Notes: generated from the sequence alone by a model not told the origin. Counted from the first letter of the stretch, positions 23,924 through 34,550 are shown. The stretch is DNA of 64,000 bases from Humulus lupulus (GCF_963169125.1 NC_084800.1:150222397-150286396), one strand, 5' to 3'. Numbers and translations: made by a program.

Positions 23924-24510
23924 CCTCGCGAGTCTCGGCGCCCCTGGCCTCATGAGGGCCACATCCATAACACACTCGACCTTGTGAATAGCTAGGGAGC
24001 CACGCCCTCAAGGGGGTCGCAAGGAGAGCGTCTCGCCACACATCCTTAGACATCTGCCAGGGCCACATGCCTATCGCTCAGACTCGTGAGTGACCTCAGG
24101 AGGCTTCGGATATCCCATACCAAGGAACCAAGATCTCCACCTCACACCAAGGGTCCCATTCCTTACACTTCGAGATCCCTATGCTTAGGAGATCCAGTAC
24201 GAGTCGAATGGGATATATTTGTACGACCAAGTACTAAGTACGGATACCAGTGCCAGTGAGACTGCTGGGGTAAGGATCATGGTCCGTACGTCTACGGCCA
24301 TAGGTCAGAGCCGACACCACTATCTCATGCGCCACTACGCCTGCCACCACGCTTCAGACATGGGTACAGACAAGTAGTGGAGACATCCTCCTGACACCTG
24401 CTCCTGTACAGGTTGTACAACCACGACCTCTGAAGCCACTCCCCTGACACAGTACGTATGTACCACTTGGTCCCCTGGACCACTATGTACCTAAGGCCAT
24501 TAGAGCCTAC

Positions 24511-24518
24511 TATAAAAT
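24511..24518 (+). promoter_or_regulatory. Element B LTR TATA box
   Basis: TATAAAAT about 200 bp before the LTR end and about 590 bp after the minisatellite; the same motif is at 32824 in the 3' LTR. It is the likely RNA polymerase II promoter core. Confidence 0.6.
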
Positions 24519-24709
24519 GAACTCTAAGACCACCTGAAAGGGGGTTGGAAATTTTACTGTAGCAGAGTTTTGAGTGTGAATGAAAGACTGAATTCTCCAT
24601 TATTGTTCCATCATTGTTCTTGAGTTTTTGTTTTAAAGCTTTCCAATTAGCGATCTTGATTTGATAATTTTTCCAACTTAACTTAGTTGACGAGTTCTCA
24701 CCGTCAACA

Positions 24710-24729
24710 GTTTGGCGCCGTCTGTGGGA
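24710..24729 (+). promoter_or_regulatory. Element B primer binding site
   Basis: GTTTGGCGCCGTCTGTGGGA directly after the LTR. A TGGCGCC site of this kind is common in Tat/Athila-like elements. The same site, mutated, adjoins the Tat H LTR near 58940. Confidence 0.75.
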
Positions 24730-24945
24730 ACGTTAGTTTCAAGCTACTGTTCCACCATTGTTTCTAATGAGGACACCAAGACCCAAGTATCAAGTCAAGT
24801 TCCAGTTGGTCCAGTGACGAGGGCACGAGCCAAGAGATTCAAGGAAGAACTTAACAGCCTAGTCCACAAAGTCCTAAAACAAGAGGAGACCGTGGTCAAC
24901 ATTGAAGGAGAACAAAGACTTGTCTTACTCATCAAAGTTGACTGA
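24712..24945 (+). other. Leader ORF of element B
   Basis: A 77-codon open frame between the primer site and gag with the motif PVTRARAKRFKEEL, a pattern I associate with plant retroelement proteins. It starts at TTTGGCG-adjacent codons rather than a convincing ATG, and the next ATG gag frame is 500 bp away. It could be a decayed gag start or leader. Function unknown. Confidence 0.35.
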
Positions 24946-25461
24946 GTTTAGGAGCTTAATGAGTCTTTTTATTTTTAGTCACGTTTTTTAGTCTTTGTTT
25001 ATTTTGTGATAAGTCAAACATTTGACTTGTGTGAGTCCAATAGTCCTTTTGTCTTTATTTTTCGGTTTTCATGAGGAAGACAAAAAGCTTGTCCTTAATT
25101 TTTCGGTTTCATTAGGAAGACCAAGGGTCTTGTTTTCATGTAATTTTCATCCTTATAAGGACTGCCAAAACATTTGGAAAAATCAGATTATGTTGAATGA
25201 AATTGTGAGTTTAGTTCTTCTTGAGTTCTTGAAGAAACTTTTGAACTTATCAAGGAGATTCCTTGTGGCGTTCATCCTGACTTATCAAACGGATTCCATC
25301 CCCGTTTGTGGCGTCTTCCTCATACCAAGGTTCGTGCTTGGCTAAGCATTGGGTCGCGGTTCCATTCCAATCTCGTATGTTTTTGGTGGCTGTTCCATAT
25401 TTGGTGTCGGGTTTCGTCACACTTGTTGGCGTGGTTCGTATCAGTTTCCGACAAGAAGAAG

Positions 25462-26382
25462 ATGCCAAGATGCTCAAAGCGACTGAGGGAGACGCGGGAG
25501 GTAGAAGTTCACCTGAATGGAGTCCAGCTAAAGGCCTCCATGAAGGACGCTCCTCCACCTAGGGACGTGGAGCCCCCGAAAGACCCTGAGGTTCACGGAG
25601 GTGATAGGGTGGCCTCATCGCCGGCCCCTCCACCTGGAGGGAGTCCACCAAGAGCACCACCGGTAAACGCTGATGAGTTCCCTCCTCCAAAACCGCCGCA
25701 GGCACCGAACTCCGGCCGGCGAGACCCGGGCCCTTCTGCCCGTAGGCCTGACAAGCACCCCCGGGTCCACTCCGTGAGCTCGAGTTCGAAATCCCGGTTT
25801 TACGAAGAGGAGATACGTGAGCTCCACCACAAGAACCAAAGATTAGAAACAACCTTAGAAAACATGCAAGAGGTCCTTAACGGCCTGCTGCAGGGTAAGT
25901 CCAGCGTAACCTTGCCTAAGAGGAAGGAGAAGGGCAAGGACGGGGTGGAGACCACGGTACCTGTAGTAGATGGGAGAACCCGACATTCAACTAGTAACAC
26001 CCCCCGCGCGAAGCAACGCGTTCACCCCGAACCGCCTAAGCAGGCCCCAAAGCCAACGCCGAGGACCAACACTGCCCCTCGCCATGAGGATGAGGTCACC
26101 TCCAAAAGAGCACCCTCAGACTTGCGGGAGGAGCTCAATAAGAAGAAGGCGGGAAAAGGGACCACGCCCCCTGTGGCGCCTCGAGAAGGCAAGGGAAAGG
26201 CGGATCTCGGCCCGTCCGCTTTAAGGGACACTCTCAGCAAGAGGAGGCAGGACCTAGACACGGAGATGAGGAGCTTGCGGAGCAAGATCGTCACCACATC
26301 AGGCGGCCAGGCCTTTGAGGAGGATTTCGACCATGAGTCGCCCTTTGTGAGAGCAACCCAGGCAAACCACCATAATGGCTAA
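25462..26382 (+). CDS. Element B gag (N-terminal and linker part)
   Basis: Open frame of 306 codons from ATG 25462. It is Pro/Lys/Arg-rich, with the block VHSVSSSS (about residues 95-103), a predicted coiled coil YEEEIRELHHKNQRLETTLENMQEVL and, near the end, LRDTLSKRRQDLDTEMRSLR. The same blocks occur in Tat H (58535-58840 and 36936-37160), which identifies it as Tat gag. The usual capsid core (the VxHxNxF...EWF region) and the zinc knuckle are missing, because the frame runs straight into the protease tail at 26375. It may still make a truncated Gag. Confidence 0.72.
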   Translation: MPRCSKRLRETREVEVHLNGVQLKASMKDAPPPRDVEPPKDPEVHGGDRVASSPAPPPGGSPPRAPPVNADEFPPPKPPQAPNSGRRDPGPSARRPDKHPRVHSVSSSSKSRFYEEEIRELHHKNQRLETTLENMQEVLNGLLQGKSSVTLPKRKEKGKDGVETTVPVVDGRTRHSTSNTPRAKQRVHPEPPKQAPKPTPRTNTAPRHEDEVTSKRAPSDLREELNKKKAGKGTTPPVAPREGKGKADLGPSALRDTLSKRRQDLDTEMRSLRSKIVTTSGGQAFEEDFDHESPFVRATQANHHNG

Positions 26383-26629
26383 CTTCGTCGTGGTAGATTG
26401 CACCTCAGCCTTCAATGCGGTATTAGGGAGACCCTCCCTGAGAGAATTGAAGGCGATAACTTCTGTGTATCACCTAGCCATGAAATTCCCTACCCCTGGG
26501 GGAGTAGCATGTGTGAAAGGGGAGCAAAAGGAAGCGAGGGAATGCTATAACATGTCCCTCCGCGCAGCCACCAAACCCTCCATGTCAATGATGACGGCTG
26601 TGCATGCAGGAGCGACTCACACAAGTTAG
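26375..26629 (+). pseudogene. Element B protease tail
   Basis: Reads ANFVVVDCTSAFNAVLGRPS, LAMKFPTPGGVACV and EARECYN, aligning with the end of element A's protease (FVVVDCPSAYNAVIGRP, LAMKFP, REARECYN). The catalytic DTGS part is missing. It overlaps the gag end in another frame, so this is the join left by a deletion that removed capsid core, zinc knuckle and protease active site; pol is missing further on. Confidence 0.8.
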
Positions 26630-27898
26630 ATATGCACAAGATGGGACAGGCTACGGAGCCTTTCGAGAAGTGCTACCAGCAAGGCTTCGGCTCTTAATGC
26701 CGAAAGAACCTATGTTTAGCTTGTTCTTCGTTATTTTAGTAAGAATCAAAGAGGCTGCCCTAGGTAGCCTCCAAGTTAGATGTAACCTCTCCTTTTTATT
26801 TTCAAAGTTAGATGTAAACCGCGTTCTATGAATGAAATCGTTTGCTACTTCCTGTGTTTACTTTCTTCGCTGCACAAGCATCAGCCAAAGTGCCTGCCGA
26901 AATAAATTTCACCAAGCACTTGGTGGGCAGGACAGGGGGCAAGAACATGCAGCCAGCAAAAGAGCCCCTGAAAGGGACCCTCTAACGGAGGATCCCGAAA
27001 AGGACCCCTTGCCCTCCTAACTCCTAAAAAGGGACCCTCTAACGGAGGATCCTAAAAAGGACCCCTTGCCTTCCTAACTCCTAAGGGAGACCCTTTACCA
27101 AGAGAATCCTCGAAAAGGACCCTCCATCAGGAGGACCCCCAAAAGGACCCTTCAACAGGGATCCCAGGGGGACCCCCTATATCAGGGCCTTAAGCGAAGT
27201 CTTTACAAGGCATCTCCTGAGATCACAAGGACTAGCTACCCGTGTGAATATCAAGGAGGCCTTAGAGACTCACAAAAAAAATATATGATATCGATGATAA
27301 TAATTCTAGAGCGGCCACAAAGCCGTCTAGCCAATAATAAGTCTAGCCATTATATGGTGATGACAATAATAAGTCTAGAGCGGCCGCCAAGCCGCCTAGC
27401 CAAAAAGGATCCCAAAAGAGACCCTTGCAAAAATAGTACTATGAATAACGACGAGAAGGACGCTTCTCGCAAAGAAATAATAAGCGCGCGCAAGAAAAAC
27501 CTAAAAGGATAACTAAGACCCAAGGGGTCAAAATATCCTTATAAAAGCAACCAAGAGGCACCAAAAGAGGTCCCAGCGAACCCTTTCACAGGGTCCAGCC
27601 TGATAGATAAAAGAGGGGAACAAACTAAACCCCAACACACGGGCTTAAAAGGGCCTCGAATGCAATAGAACAAGAGATAAACAGCAACATATGTATTTAT
27701 ACATTAAAAAAAAAAAAAGAGTTCTCGGGATAGTACAAGAGTTACTAACAGAAAAGTAGCACTGGTAATGATGTTACAAAAAAAAAAAGAAAACAAAAAA
27801 GGAGCGAGACTATTTCAAGGTCTCCCGTAGTGGGCACTCCACCAGGCCGCTCGGGCTACGGCCTGTTTGCCAAAAGAGGAGAAGTCGAAGTTGGGATC
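26630..27898. repeat. Non-coding spacer with tandem repeats in element B
   Basis: From about 26969 to 27180 there are repeated blocks of GGGACCCTCTAACGGAGGAT and AAAAGGACCCCTTGCC (two near-identical ~60-bp copies, then more diverged ones). A second direct repeat (CTAGAGCGGCC.C.AAGCCG.CTAGCC) occurs at about 27305 and 27373. The remainder is A-rich with poly-A runs near 27705 and 27775. There is no supported gene. Confidence 0.6.
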
Positions 27899-29825
27899 CT
27901 ACTTCCACACATTGTAAAGAGCACGGTCTATAGACTTGGGCTCGGTTATGACCCTCTCCACCTCCAAAGAAGCCCTCGCCGCCTCCCAGGAAGCTCTTGC
28001 CGCCTCCCAGGAAGCCTTCTCCGCCTCCAAGGAAGCGACCTTCTCCTGAGCCGACTGTAGTTCAGCCCTAAGGGCCTCAACTTCAGTCTCCAGTTGAGAA
28101 ACCCTCTCCTGTGACGCGGTCGCAGTGGCCTTGGCCCCCCGGAGCTCGCGCTCCAAGCATCTAGCCTTGCCCTTTAGCTCCTTGATCTTGGCCTTCAGCT
28201 TCTCCCTCTTCGAGTCCAACTTGGCATACTTAGTCCGGGCCTTTGACAATTGGACCTTGGTTGCACTAAGCTCATTTTCGAGCTCCTGGACCTGGGCCAT
28301 GAGGCCGTCCCTCTCAGCAGTAGATGCAGAGAGGACGCCGGACGAGTCAGCATGCCGAAGAGACACGATGTAGACCCACACAAGAAAGTCAATGGCGTCA
28401 GCAATAAGTAACAGAAAGGAAAACACACGTACACCTATACATAATATTAATCAACACAAGGTGCAAGACCTCACCCAGGCCGCGGCACGCCTTAGGATTT
28501 CCCCAAGATCTGGTTGGGTCACATTCTCTAGACCTCTCCAGTCGGAGGTAGGGAGGTCCGAGGCAATCTGAATGAAACACTAGGCATAGGAGGAGGCCAT
28601 CCTAGTCACCCAAGGCTCCGCCTCCATGTTAGGAACATCTGGTTGGACAGGAACGGATGATCCACTCGCCGAAGCAGGAGGAGGCGCAGGGAAGGGGAAA
28701 ACTGGAACCCTGGTGCATTAGAAGGGGGCTCCGCGAGGTTGACATAATCAGCATCCGGCAAGCCAATATCATGAGGGACCTGAGGGATGGCGTCATTGCA
28801 ATCAAGGCCAGAAGGAGCATAACATCCCGCTGCGGCCTGCGGGTCGGGAGATTGACAGGCCATGTCCTGGTCATGGGAATCGTAAGGAGGGCATCCTCCG
28901 GGGGACAGGGGGCGCTGATGAGACCCCCCACATTCGAGGGGAACATCTTCCATCTCCACTTCAGCCTCACCATCATGTAGGGAAGGCCCAGCCGGCATAG
29001 CCATAGCCTTCTTAGACCTAGTAACTGACCACAAGAACTTGGGGTTAGAAACCGGGCACAATTGGTGGCGGTTGAGATTCACCACAGTAAATAGGACTGC
29101 TGCCTTCTTCAGGGCGGAGTCTGCAGCAAGGAGTTTGGCTATGGCCTCCGCCTCTGGCCCAATGACCGAGGGATCAGCAAATTTCCCTACAAGAACCACG
29201 CCAATGTCAGTACAAGCAAGAGAGCAAAACAGTAAGTTCTAATAAGAAAAAGAGAAAGACCGGGATACTTACTAGGGCCGGCGAAAAAGCCTTCACGAAC
29301 CGAGAGAGGCCCCTCTACCCAGAAAAAGTCTTGTTTCCAAGGCCCTGTGTTGGACACCGAGCCCTCTATTAAGGGAAGCTCACTGTTGGCCTTCTGCAGG
29401 TAGTAGAAGCCCTTGGACTTGGGCACTCCCATAAGGTTATACAAGGAGTGCACCTCCTGCGCCGTCGGGGCGCGTTGGACGTTATCCTTGAACCAAATGA
29501 AGAGGCAACTTAAAGTCAACCAACTGTTGGGCGATAGTTGAAGAGGGGCTAAATCAAAATAGTTGAGAACCGCCACGAAGAACGGATGCAGAGGAATGGT
29601 GCCACCCGCCTTCAAAATCTGCTCACTCAAAGCCACAAAGCCCTTCTCAGGGCGGTCGGCCCGGCAGGCCTCCTAAGGAGCATGCAGGGCGTATTCTAGA
29701 GGAGCCCGGTAGTGCTTCACGATTTCCTTCAATTTGTTTGGAGACACGTGTGACAATAGACTGGACGCCAGTAGGGGGGCGTCGTCCTCTTCCTGGGCGA
29801 ACACCTGTCTGCGTGCTTTCGACAT
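27899..29825 (-). pseudogene. Antisense spliced accessory gene of Tat element B
   Basis: Counterpart of the gene in element A, again opposite to gag. An exon from ATG 29825 (MSKARRQ) to 29273 holds the gypsy-type transposon domain (GGTIPLHPFFVAVLNYF). A GTAAGT donor and a TTGTAG acceptor at 29187 give a phase 1 intron, at the same relative position and phase as element A's first coding intron. The next exon (29186 downwards) starts KFADPSVIGPEAEAIA and runs to about 28605; a frameshift occurs there, and the sequence continues to a GTGAGG donor near 28470. The last exon (about 28370-27899) is a Glu/Ala/Lys coiled coil with WEAARAS repeats. A TAG at about 29673 also breaks it. Confidence 0.68.
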
Positions 29826-30358
29826 ATCTGCAAAATAAAAGAAATATGTGAGGAAGGGGCAGAACACTTAACCCTCCATTTTTTCTTCCTAGCAAGAGTT
29901 TTCCATCGAGGGAGCGATGGCGGAAGCACTAAGCTAGGATAAACTGAGACTAGGGGCTGGGGAGAGGAGCTAGCAGCCCCATGACTGTCATCAGGCGAAG
30001 AGGGAGTAGGAGGTTTTGGCGGAATGTGTCCCTCCATAAATTATAACTCCCACCGCAATTCAAAAAGGGTCGTCCTAAGACGCGCTATATGGTCACTAAG
30101 GCCCAGGGGTGAAGGTCTTCCATCCCCTCTCGACATCGAGTCAATTTCGCTCTCCACCACCCAAATTTTACGTCTAAGTTCGGGCATGCACTCAAGGTGG
30201 CGGATGCGGGCTTGTCTTAAAGAATCATAGTCCTGGTGAGGGTTGCCCTCAGGGGACTTTGAGTCTGAGCATAGGTCAATAAACTCAGCCCTTGGGGGTA
30301 TGTTGGACGGGCCGTCACTGGCCATGAAACCGCGTCCCAACAGCAAAAAGGGGCTCAC
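29826..30358 (-). other. Upstream open frame of the element B antisense transcript
   Basis: The minus-strand frame is continuous from 30358 to 29873 except for one TAA near 30040. It contains FIDLCSDS and a charged stretch, IRHLECMPELRRKIWVVESE, then a Pro/Ser-rich tail. A possible donor (GG/GTTAAG) at 29873 and acceptor TTTGCAG at 29828 would join it to the next exon, but the phases do not agree. It may be an upstream coding exon damaged by a frameshift or a long leader. No function is recognised. Confidence 0.35.
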
Positions 30359-30799
30359 GTATGAATGAGGGGAAGGCTACAAAACACAAAGGAATAGGCT
30401 TAATACCTCTAGATGCAAACGCCCTAAAATGGCCTACTACAGGGTAAAAAAAAAACAACAACAAAGAGGAGGGGCGTGCATATGGTCAAACTCACTACAA
30501 GCTCAAACTGATGTACCCCATCCCAAGTACTGCTAGTTTGGACCCGATAAAAAAAATTAATAAATAAATAAAAGGGAAAAGGAATGAAAATATACCTTAA
30601 GCGATTAAAAGAACGAAGTCGGGGTCCAAAGAAGGTCGGGGAGCAAAAAGCACCAAAGCGTCGAAAATGCGCTTCTGCAAGAATTAACCAGAAATGTGTG
30701 TTAGTCATAAAATATACACACCAAGAAATTAGTTCATATAAAAAAAAATTGAAGTGAAAAAATATGCAAAACAAATGAAAGGAACTATGGTGAAAGTGA

Positions 30800-30868
30800 G
30801 GTTGTGGGGGATTGAACCCCTTACCTCTTGAAAGGAATAAGGGTCTATGCACCACTAAGCCAAGGGAG
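30800..30868 (-). ncRNA. tRNA-like sequence with A and B boxes
   Basis: The minus strand has TGGCTTAGTGGTGC (close to the RNA polymerase III A box) and, 35 bases later, GGGGTTCAATCCCCC (B box with a perfect T-stem). An acceptor stem and clean anticodon arm cannot be formed, so it is not a functional tRNA gene. It could be a tRNA-derived SINE fragment. It lies close to the 3' LTR of element B, upstream of the antisense gene. Confidence 0.4.
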
Positions 30869-30957
30869 TAATGTGAGAATATCAAGCCATGCATGAGGGC
30901 CTATTTATAGGAATCAAGGTGAATAGTCTACAAAAGCACCTAAAGGTACTCTCCTAG

Positions 30958-30970
30958 ACTGGGGGGCAAG
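30958..30970 (+). promoter_or_regulatory. Element B polypurine tract
   Basis: CTGGGGGGCAAG directly before the TGTTGACG start of the 3' LTR. Confidence 0.75.
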
Positions 30971-33023
30971 TGTTGACGCTCATAATCTCATCAATAGAAA
31001 GTATGAGGCCGAGGCAAGGCCCCTAGGCCACCGTCGTCTCGGGAAGCCATCACGCCATCACAACACAAGTCTGGGTTCGATTCTCGTGGAGCCGATGCCA
31101 AGTGGCCCACGTTGGCAAGGCATAAGTGCCAAGGCTCAGTAGCCTCGCGAGACCCATCTCGCCCACGCACTCGGCCCCATGGCCTCGCCACACGGCCTTG
31201 CCTATGTCCTCGGCCCCATGGCCTCACGAGATGCCTAGACCACACCTCCCAAGTGGCCTCGCGAGATGCTTAGACCACGCCTCCCAAGTGGCCTCGCGAG
31301 ATGCCTAGGCAACGCCACCCAAGTGGCCTCGCGAGATGCCTCGGCCACGCCACCCAAGTGGCCTCGCGAGATGCCTAGGCCACGCCACCCAAGTGGCCTC
31401 GTGAGATGCCTAGGCCACGCCTCCCAAGTGGCCTCGCGAGATGTCTAGGCCATGCCACCAAAGTTGCCTCACGAGATGCCTAGACCACGCCACCCAAGTG
31501 GCCTCGCGAGATGTCTACGCCACAACACCCAAGTGGCCTCGCGAGATGCCTAGGCCACACCTCCCAAGTGGCCTCGCGAGATGCCTAGGCCACACCTCTC
31601 AAGTGGCCTCGCAAGATGTCTAGGCCACGCCACCCAAGTGGCCTCGCGAGATGTCTAGGCCACGCCACCCAAGTGGCCTCGCGAGATGCCTAGACCACGC
31701 CTCCCAAGTGGCCTCGCAAGATGTCTCGGCCACGCCACCCAAGTGGCCTCGCGAGATGCCTAGGCCACACCTCTCAAGTGGCCTCGCAAGACGTCTAGGC
31801 CACGCCACCCAAGTGGCCTCGCGAGATGTCTAGGCCACGCCACCCAAGTGGCCTCGCGAGATGCCTAGACCACGCCACCCAAGTGGCCTCGCGAGATGTC
31901 TAGACCACGCCACCCAAGTGGCCTCACGAGATGCCTAGGCCACGCCTCCCAAGTGGCCTCGCGAGATGCCTAGGCCACACCTCTCAAGTGGCCTCTCGAG
32001 ATGTCTAGACCACGCCACCCAAGGGGCCTCGCGAGATTTCTAGGCCACGCCACCCAAGTGGCCTCGCGAGATGCCTAGACCACGCCTCCCAAGTGGCCTC
32101 GCAAGATGTCTCGGCCACGCCACCCAAGTGGCCTCGCGAGATGCCTAGGCCACACCCCTCAAGTGGCCTTGCAAGACGTCTCGGCCACGCCACACAAGTG
32201 GCCTCGCGAGATGCCTGGGCCACGCCTCCCAAGTGGCCTCGCGAGTCTCGGCGCCCCTGGCCTCATGAGGGCCACATCCACAACGCACTCGACCTTGTGA
32301 ATAGCTAGGGAGCCACGCCCTCAAGGGGGTCGCAAGGAGGGCGTCTCGCCACACATCCTTAGACATCTGCCAGGGCCACATGCCTATCGCTCAGACTCGT
32401 GAGTGACCTCAGGAGGCTTCGGATATCCCATACCAAGGAACCAAGATCTCCACCTCACACCAAGGGTCCCATTCCTTACACTTCGAGATCCCTATGCTTA
32501 GGAGATCCAGTACGAGTCGAATGGGATATATTTGTACGACCAAGTACTAAGTACGGATACCAGTGCCAGTGAGACTGCTGGGGTAAGGATCATGGTCCGT
32601 ACGTCTACGGCCATAGGTCAGAGCCGACACCACTATCTCCTGCGCCACTACGCCTGCCACCACGCTTCAGACATGGGTACAGACAAGTAGTGGAGACATC
32701 CTCCTGACACCTGCTCCTGTACAGGTTGTACAACCACGACCTCTGAAGCCACTCCCCTGACACAGTACGTATGTACCACTTGGTCCCCTGGACCACTATG
32801 TACCTAAGGCCATTAGAGCCTACTATAAAATGAACTCTAAGACTACCTGAAAGGGGGTTGGAAATTTTACTGTAGCAGAGTTTTGAGTGTGAATGAAAGA
32901 CTGAATTCTCCCTTATTGTTCCATCATTGTTCTTGAGTTTTTGTTTTTACAGCTTTCCAATTAGCGATCTTGATTTGATAATTTTTCCAACTTAACTTAG
33001 TTGACGAGTTCTCACCGTCAACA
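30971..33023 (+). repeat. Element B 3' LTR
   Basis: 2053 bp, 154 bp longer than the 5' LTR. Four extra 35-bp units (140 bp) plus a 14-bp block near 31187 and a few small indels account for this. A TATA box is at 32824. Confidence 0.93.
31222..32236. repeat. 35-bp minisatellite in the element B 3' LTR, 29 units
   Basis: 1015 bp between first and last unit starts, exactly 29 x 35. Same unit as the 5' LTR array, with the same variant types (CGCCTCCC, CGCCACCC, CACCTCTC). The last six units match the last units of the 5' array in order, so the extra copies arose in the middle. Confidence 0.92.
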
Positions 33024-33028
33024 ATAAT

Positions 33029-33725
33029 GACTGACTATCCCTACTGCATAACAAATGTCATGTCTTGTACACATCATAGCCTACATTAGATTGCCTACCG
33101 CAGAGGCGTAGGGATACTGTGTCTTATCCTCTTCCTTTTGAGGTGTTTTAGGACATTGTTCTTTAAAAAGGATAATTCCATGATGGGTTGGCATATCACC
33201 CATCTTTGAATTTTGCATACCGAATCTCTCTAGTACCTTATCTATATAAGTAGCTTAAGACAGAGCCAAAACTTTGTTCTGACAGTCCTGAAGGATCTTT
33301 ATGCCTGGAACATAGTTTACATCTCCCAAATCTTTCATTTGGAATTGCTCGGCTAGCCATTTCTTTAATTTTGTCAATGTTCCCACGTAATTACCAATCA
33401 GTACGATGCCATCAATGTAAAGAACCAGGAATACCATGATGCCATCTTTGATTTGTTTGTAGACACAAGGCTCAACAACGTTTTGTTCAAAACCATACAT
33501 TTTTATTGTGTCATCAAATCTCAGAATCCAAGATCTAGAAGCTTGTTTAAGTCCATAAATTGACCTAAGAAGCTTGCAAACTTTTTTCTCTTGACCTTTT
33601 ACCATGAACCCTTCAAGTTTAGACATATAAATCATTTCATCAAGATAGTCATTCATAAAAACTATCTTAACATCTGTGGATGCCAAAAAACATGACACAC
33701 TCCCAAGGTAGTCTCGAGAGATCAT
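33029..33725 (-). pseudogene. Copia element J reverse transcriptase
   Basis: Ty1/copia reverse transcriptase fragment. DVKIVFMNDYLDEMIYM, LRSIYGLKQASRSW and YKQIKDGIMVFLVLY are characteristic. The catalytic motif reads YIDGI instead of the usual Y-x-D-D, so the second aspartate is lost. The region after RT (33250 to 33029) continues with SAVGNLM and CTRHDICYAVGIVSHY (with stops), then the target site of element B. The N-terminal part upstream of about 33690 does not match copia pol, so the copy is truncated there. Confidence 0.87.
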
Positions 33726-34550
33726 GGATCAAATGGTGAAACCTTTGCTCCTCACAAACTTTGTTGCGTCGTTGCAAGATCCTGGGCATGCCCACACCGC
33801 GCACTCAGCGAGACCCTCACCGCACCATGTCCCCTCGGGCCTCACAAAGACATAGCCCCCATGATCCATTCCTTTCGTGCCTTGCGAGACCCTCGTCTAG
33901 CACATGGGCAGCATGCCGCCTCATGCCTTGCAAAGCCATACCTTCACAGACCCTTGCTTTCGTGCCTTGTGAGACCCTCGTCTCGTGCATGGGAACCATT
34001 CTATATCGCACACTCAGTGAGACCCCCGCCTTGCGAGACCCTCTTCTTGCGCATGGGCACCAAGCTGTCTCACGCTTCTCAAAGTCATTGCCCCCGCGAG
34101 CCCTTCTTTTTGTGCCTCGTGACACCCTCATCTTACACATGGGTACCATGCCACCTCGCACCTCACGAAGCCAAAGCCCCGCGGGCCCTTCATTTCATGC
34201 CTACGTCTGTCACCCCTAGTGTGCGCACAAGGAACCATGTCTCATCACATACATCATCAGCCTCGTTGAAGAGGCCTTATCTCCCTCCCTGAGATAAGCG
34301 CCACAAATGGGGCACATCCTCCCCTGTGGGTCTTACAAGATGTAGAGTTAAGGACCTCTTGATCATGCATTCGAGGAGGTTAGAGAAGACCCCACAACGA
34401 TTTAGTATGAAGTCATAAATGGTGGGAATGAGGAAGCGTGCCATCCATGATAACATATAAGGATTTCAACACTTGAAGCTCATAGGAACAAGGTATCTTG
34501 GGAGGGTGAGAACCTACGTATGACTTGAGGATCTCCTACAGGTATGAAAT
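33726..34550. repeat. GC-rich degenerate tandem repeats, probably a Tat-type LTR fragment
   Basis: Between about 33800 and 34200 the phrases GCGAGACCCTCGTCT and GCATGGGCACCA recur with spacings of roughly 70-90 bp and much variation. The segment GAAGAGGCCTTAT near 34268 has a counterpart in the Tat H LTR near 59602. The open frames here arise from the repeats and show no domain. Confidence 0.4.

Larger units (their letters stand above)
22811..24709 (+). repeat. Element B 5' LTR
   Basis: 1899 bp with perfect 8-bp inverted ends. A 35-bp minisatellite occupies 23049-23923. A TATA box (TATAAAAT) at 24511 places the transcript start near 24540. Confidence 0.93.
22811..33023 (+). mobile_element. 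Element B: non-autonomous Tat-type Ty3/gypsy element
   Basis: 5' LTR 22811-24709 and 3' LTR 30971-33023, both starting TGTTGACG and ending CGTCAACA, with exact ATAAT duplications at 22806-22810 and 33024-33028. The primer site (GTTTGGCGCCGTCTGTGGG) and purine tract (TGGGGGGCAAG) are in place. Inside are gag, the tail of protease, tandem repeats and an antisense accessory gene; reverse transcriptase, RNase H and integrase are absent. The LTR portions outside the minisatellite differ by about 1% by hand count (8 in ~770 bp), younger than element A. It would need proteins from a complete relative to move. It is inserted in the copia J pol gene. Confidence 0.93.

Noticed and set aside
23049..24068. 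Long open frames on both strands in the minisatellite (also at 31126-32381)
   Set aside because: They are products of a 35-bp repeat read in three phases; same peptide pattern in all frames, no domain, inside LTRs.
30800..30868. Functional tRNA gene
   Set aside because: Only the D-arm and T-arm regions are convincing; no pairing acceptor stem or clean anticodon arm.
23049..32236. Possible CRISPR array
   Set aside because: There are no unique spacers: the whole 35-bp unit repeats. The context is an LTR of a plant retrotransposon.
33761..34292. Overlapping frames of up to 152 codons with repeated Pro/Ser/His phrases
   Set aside because: They follow a degenerate GC-rich repeat and exist on both strands; no recognisable protein family.
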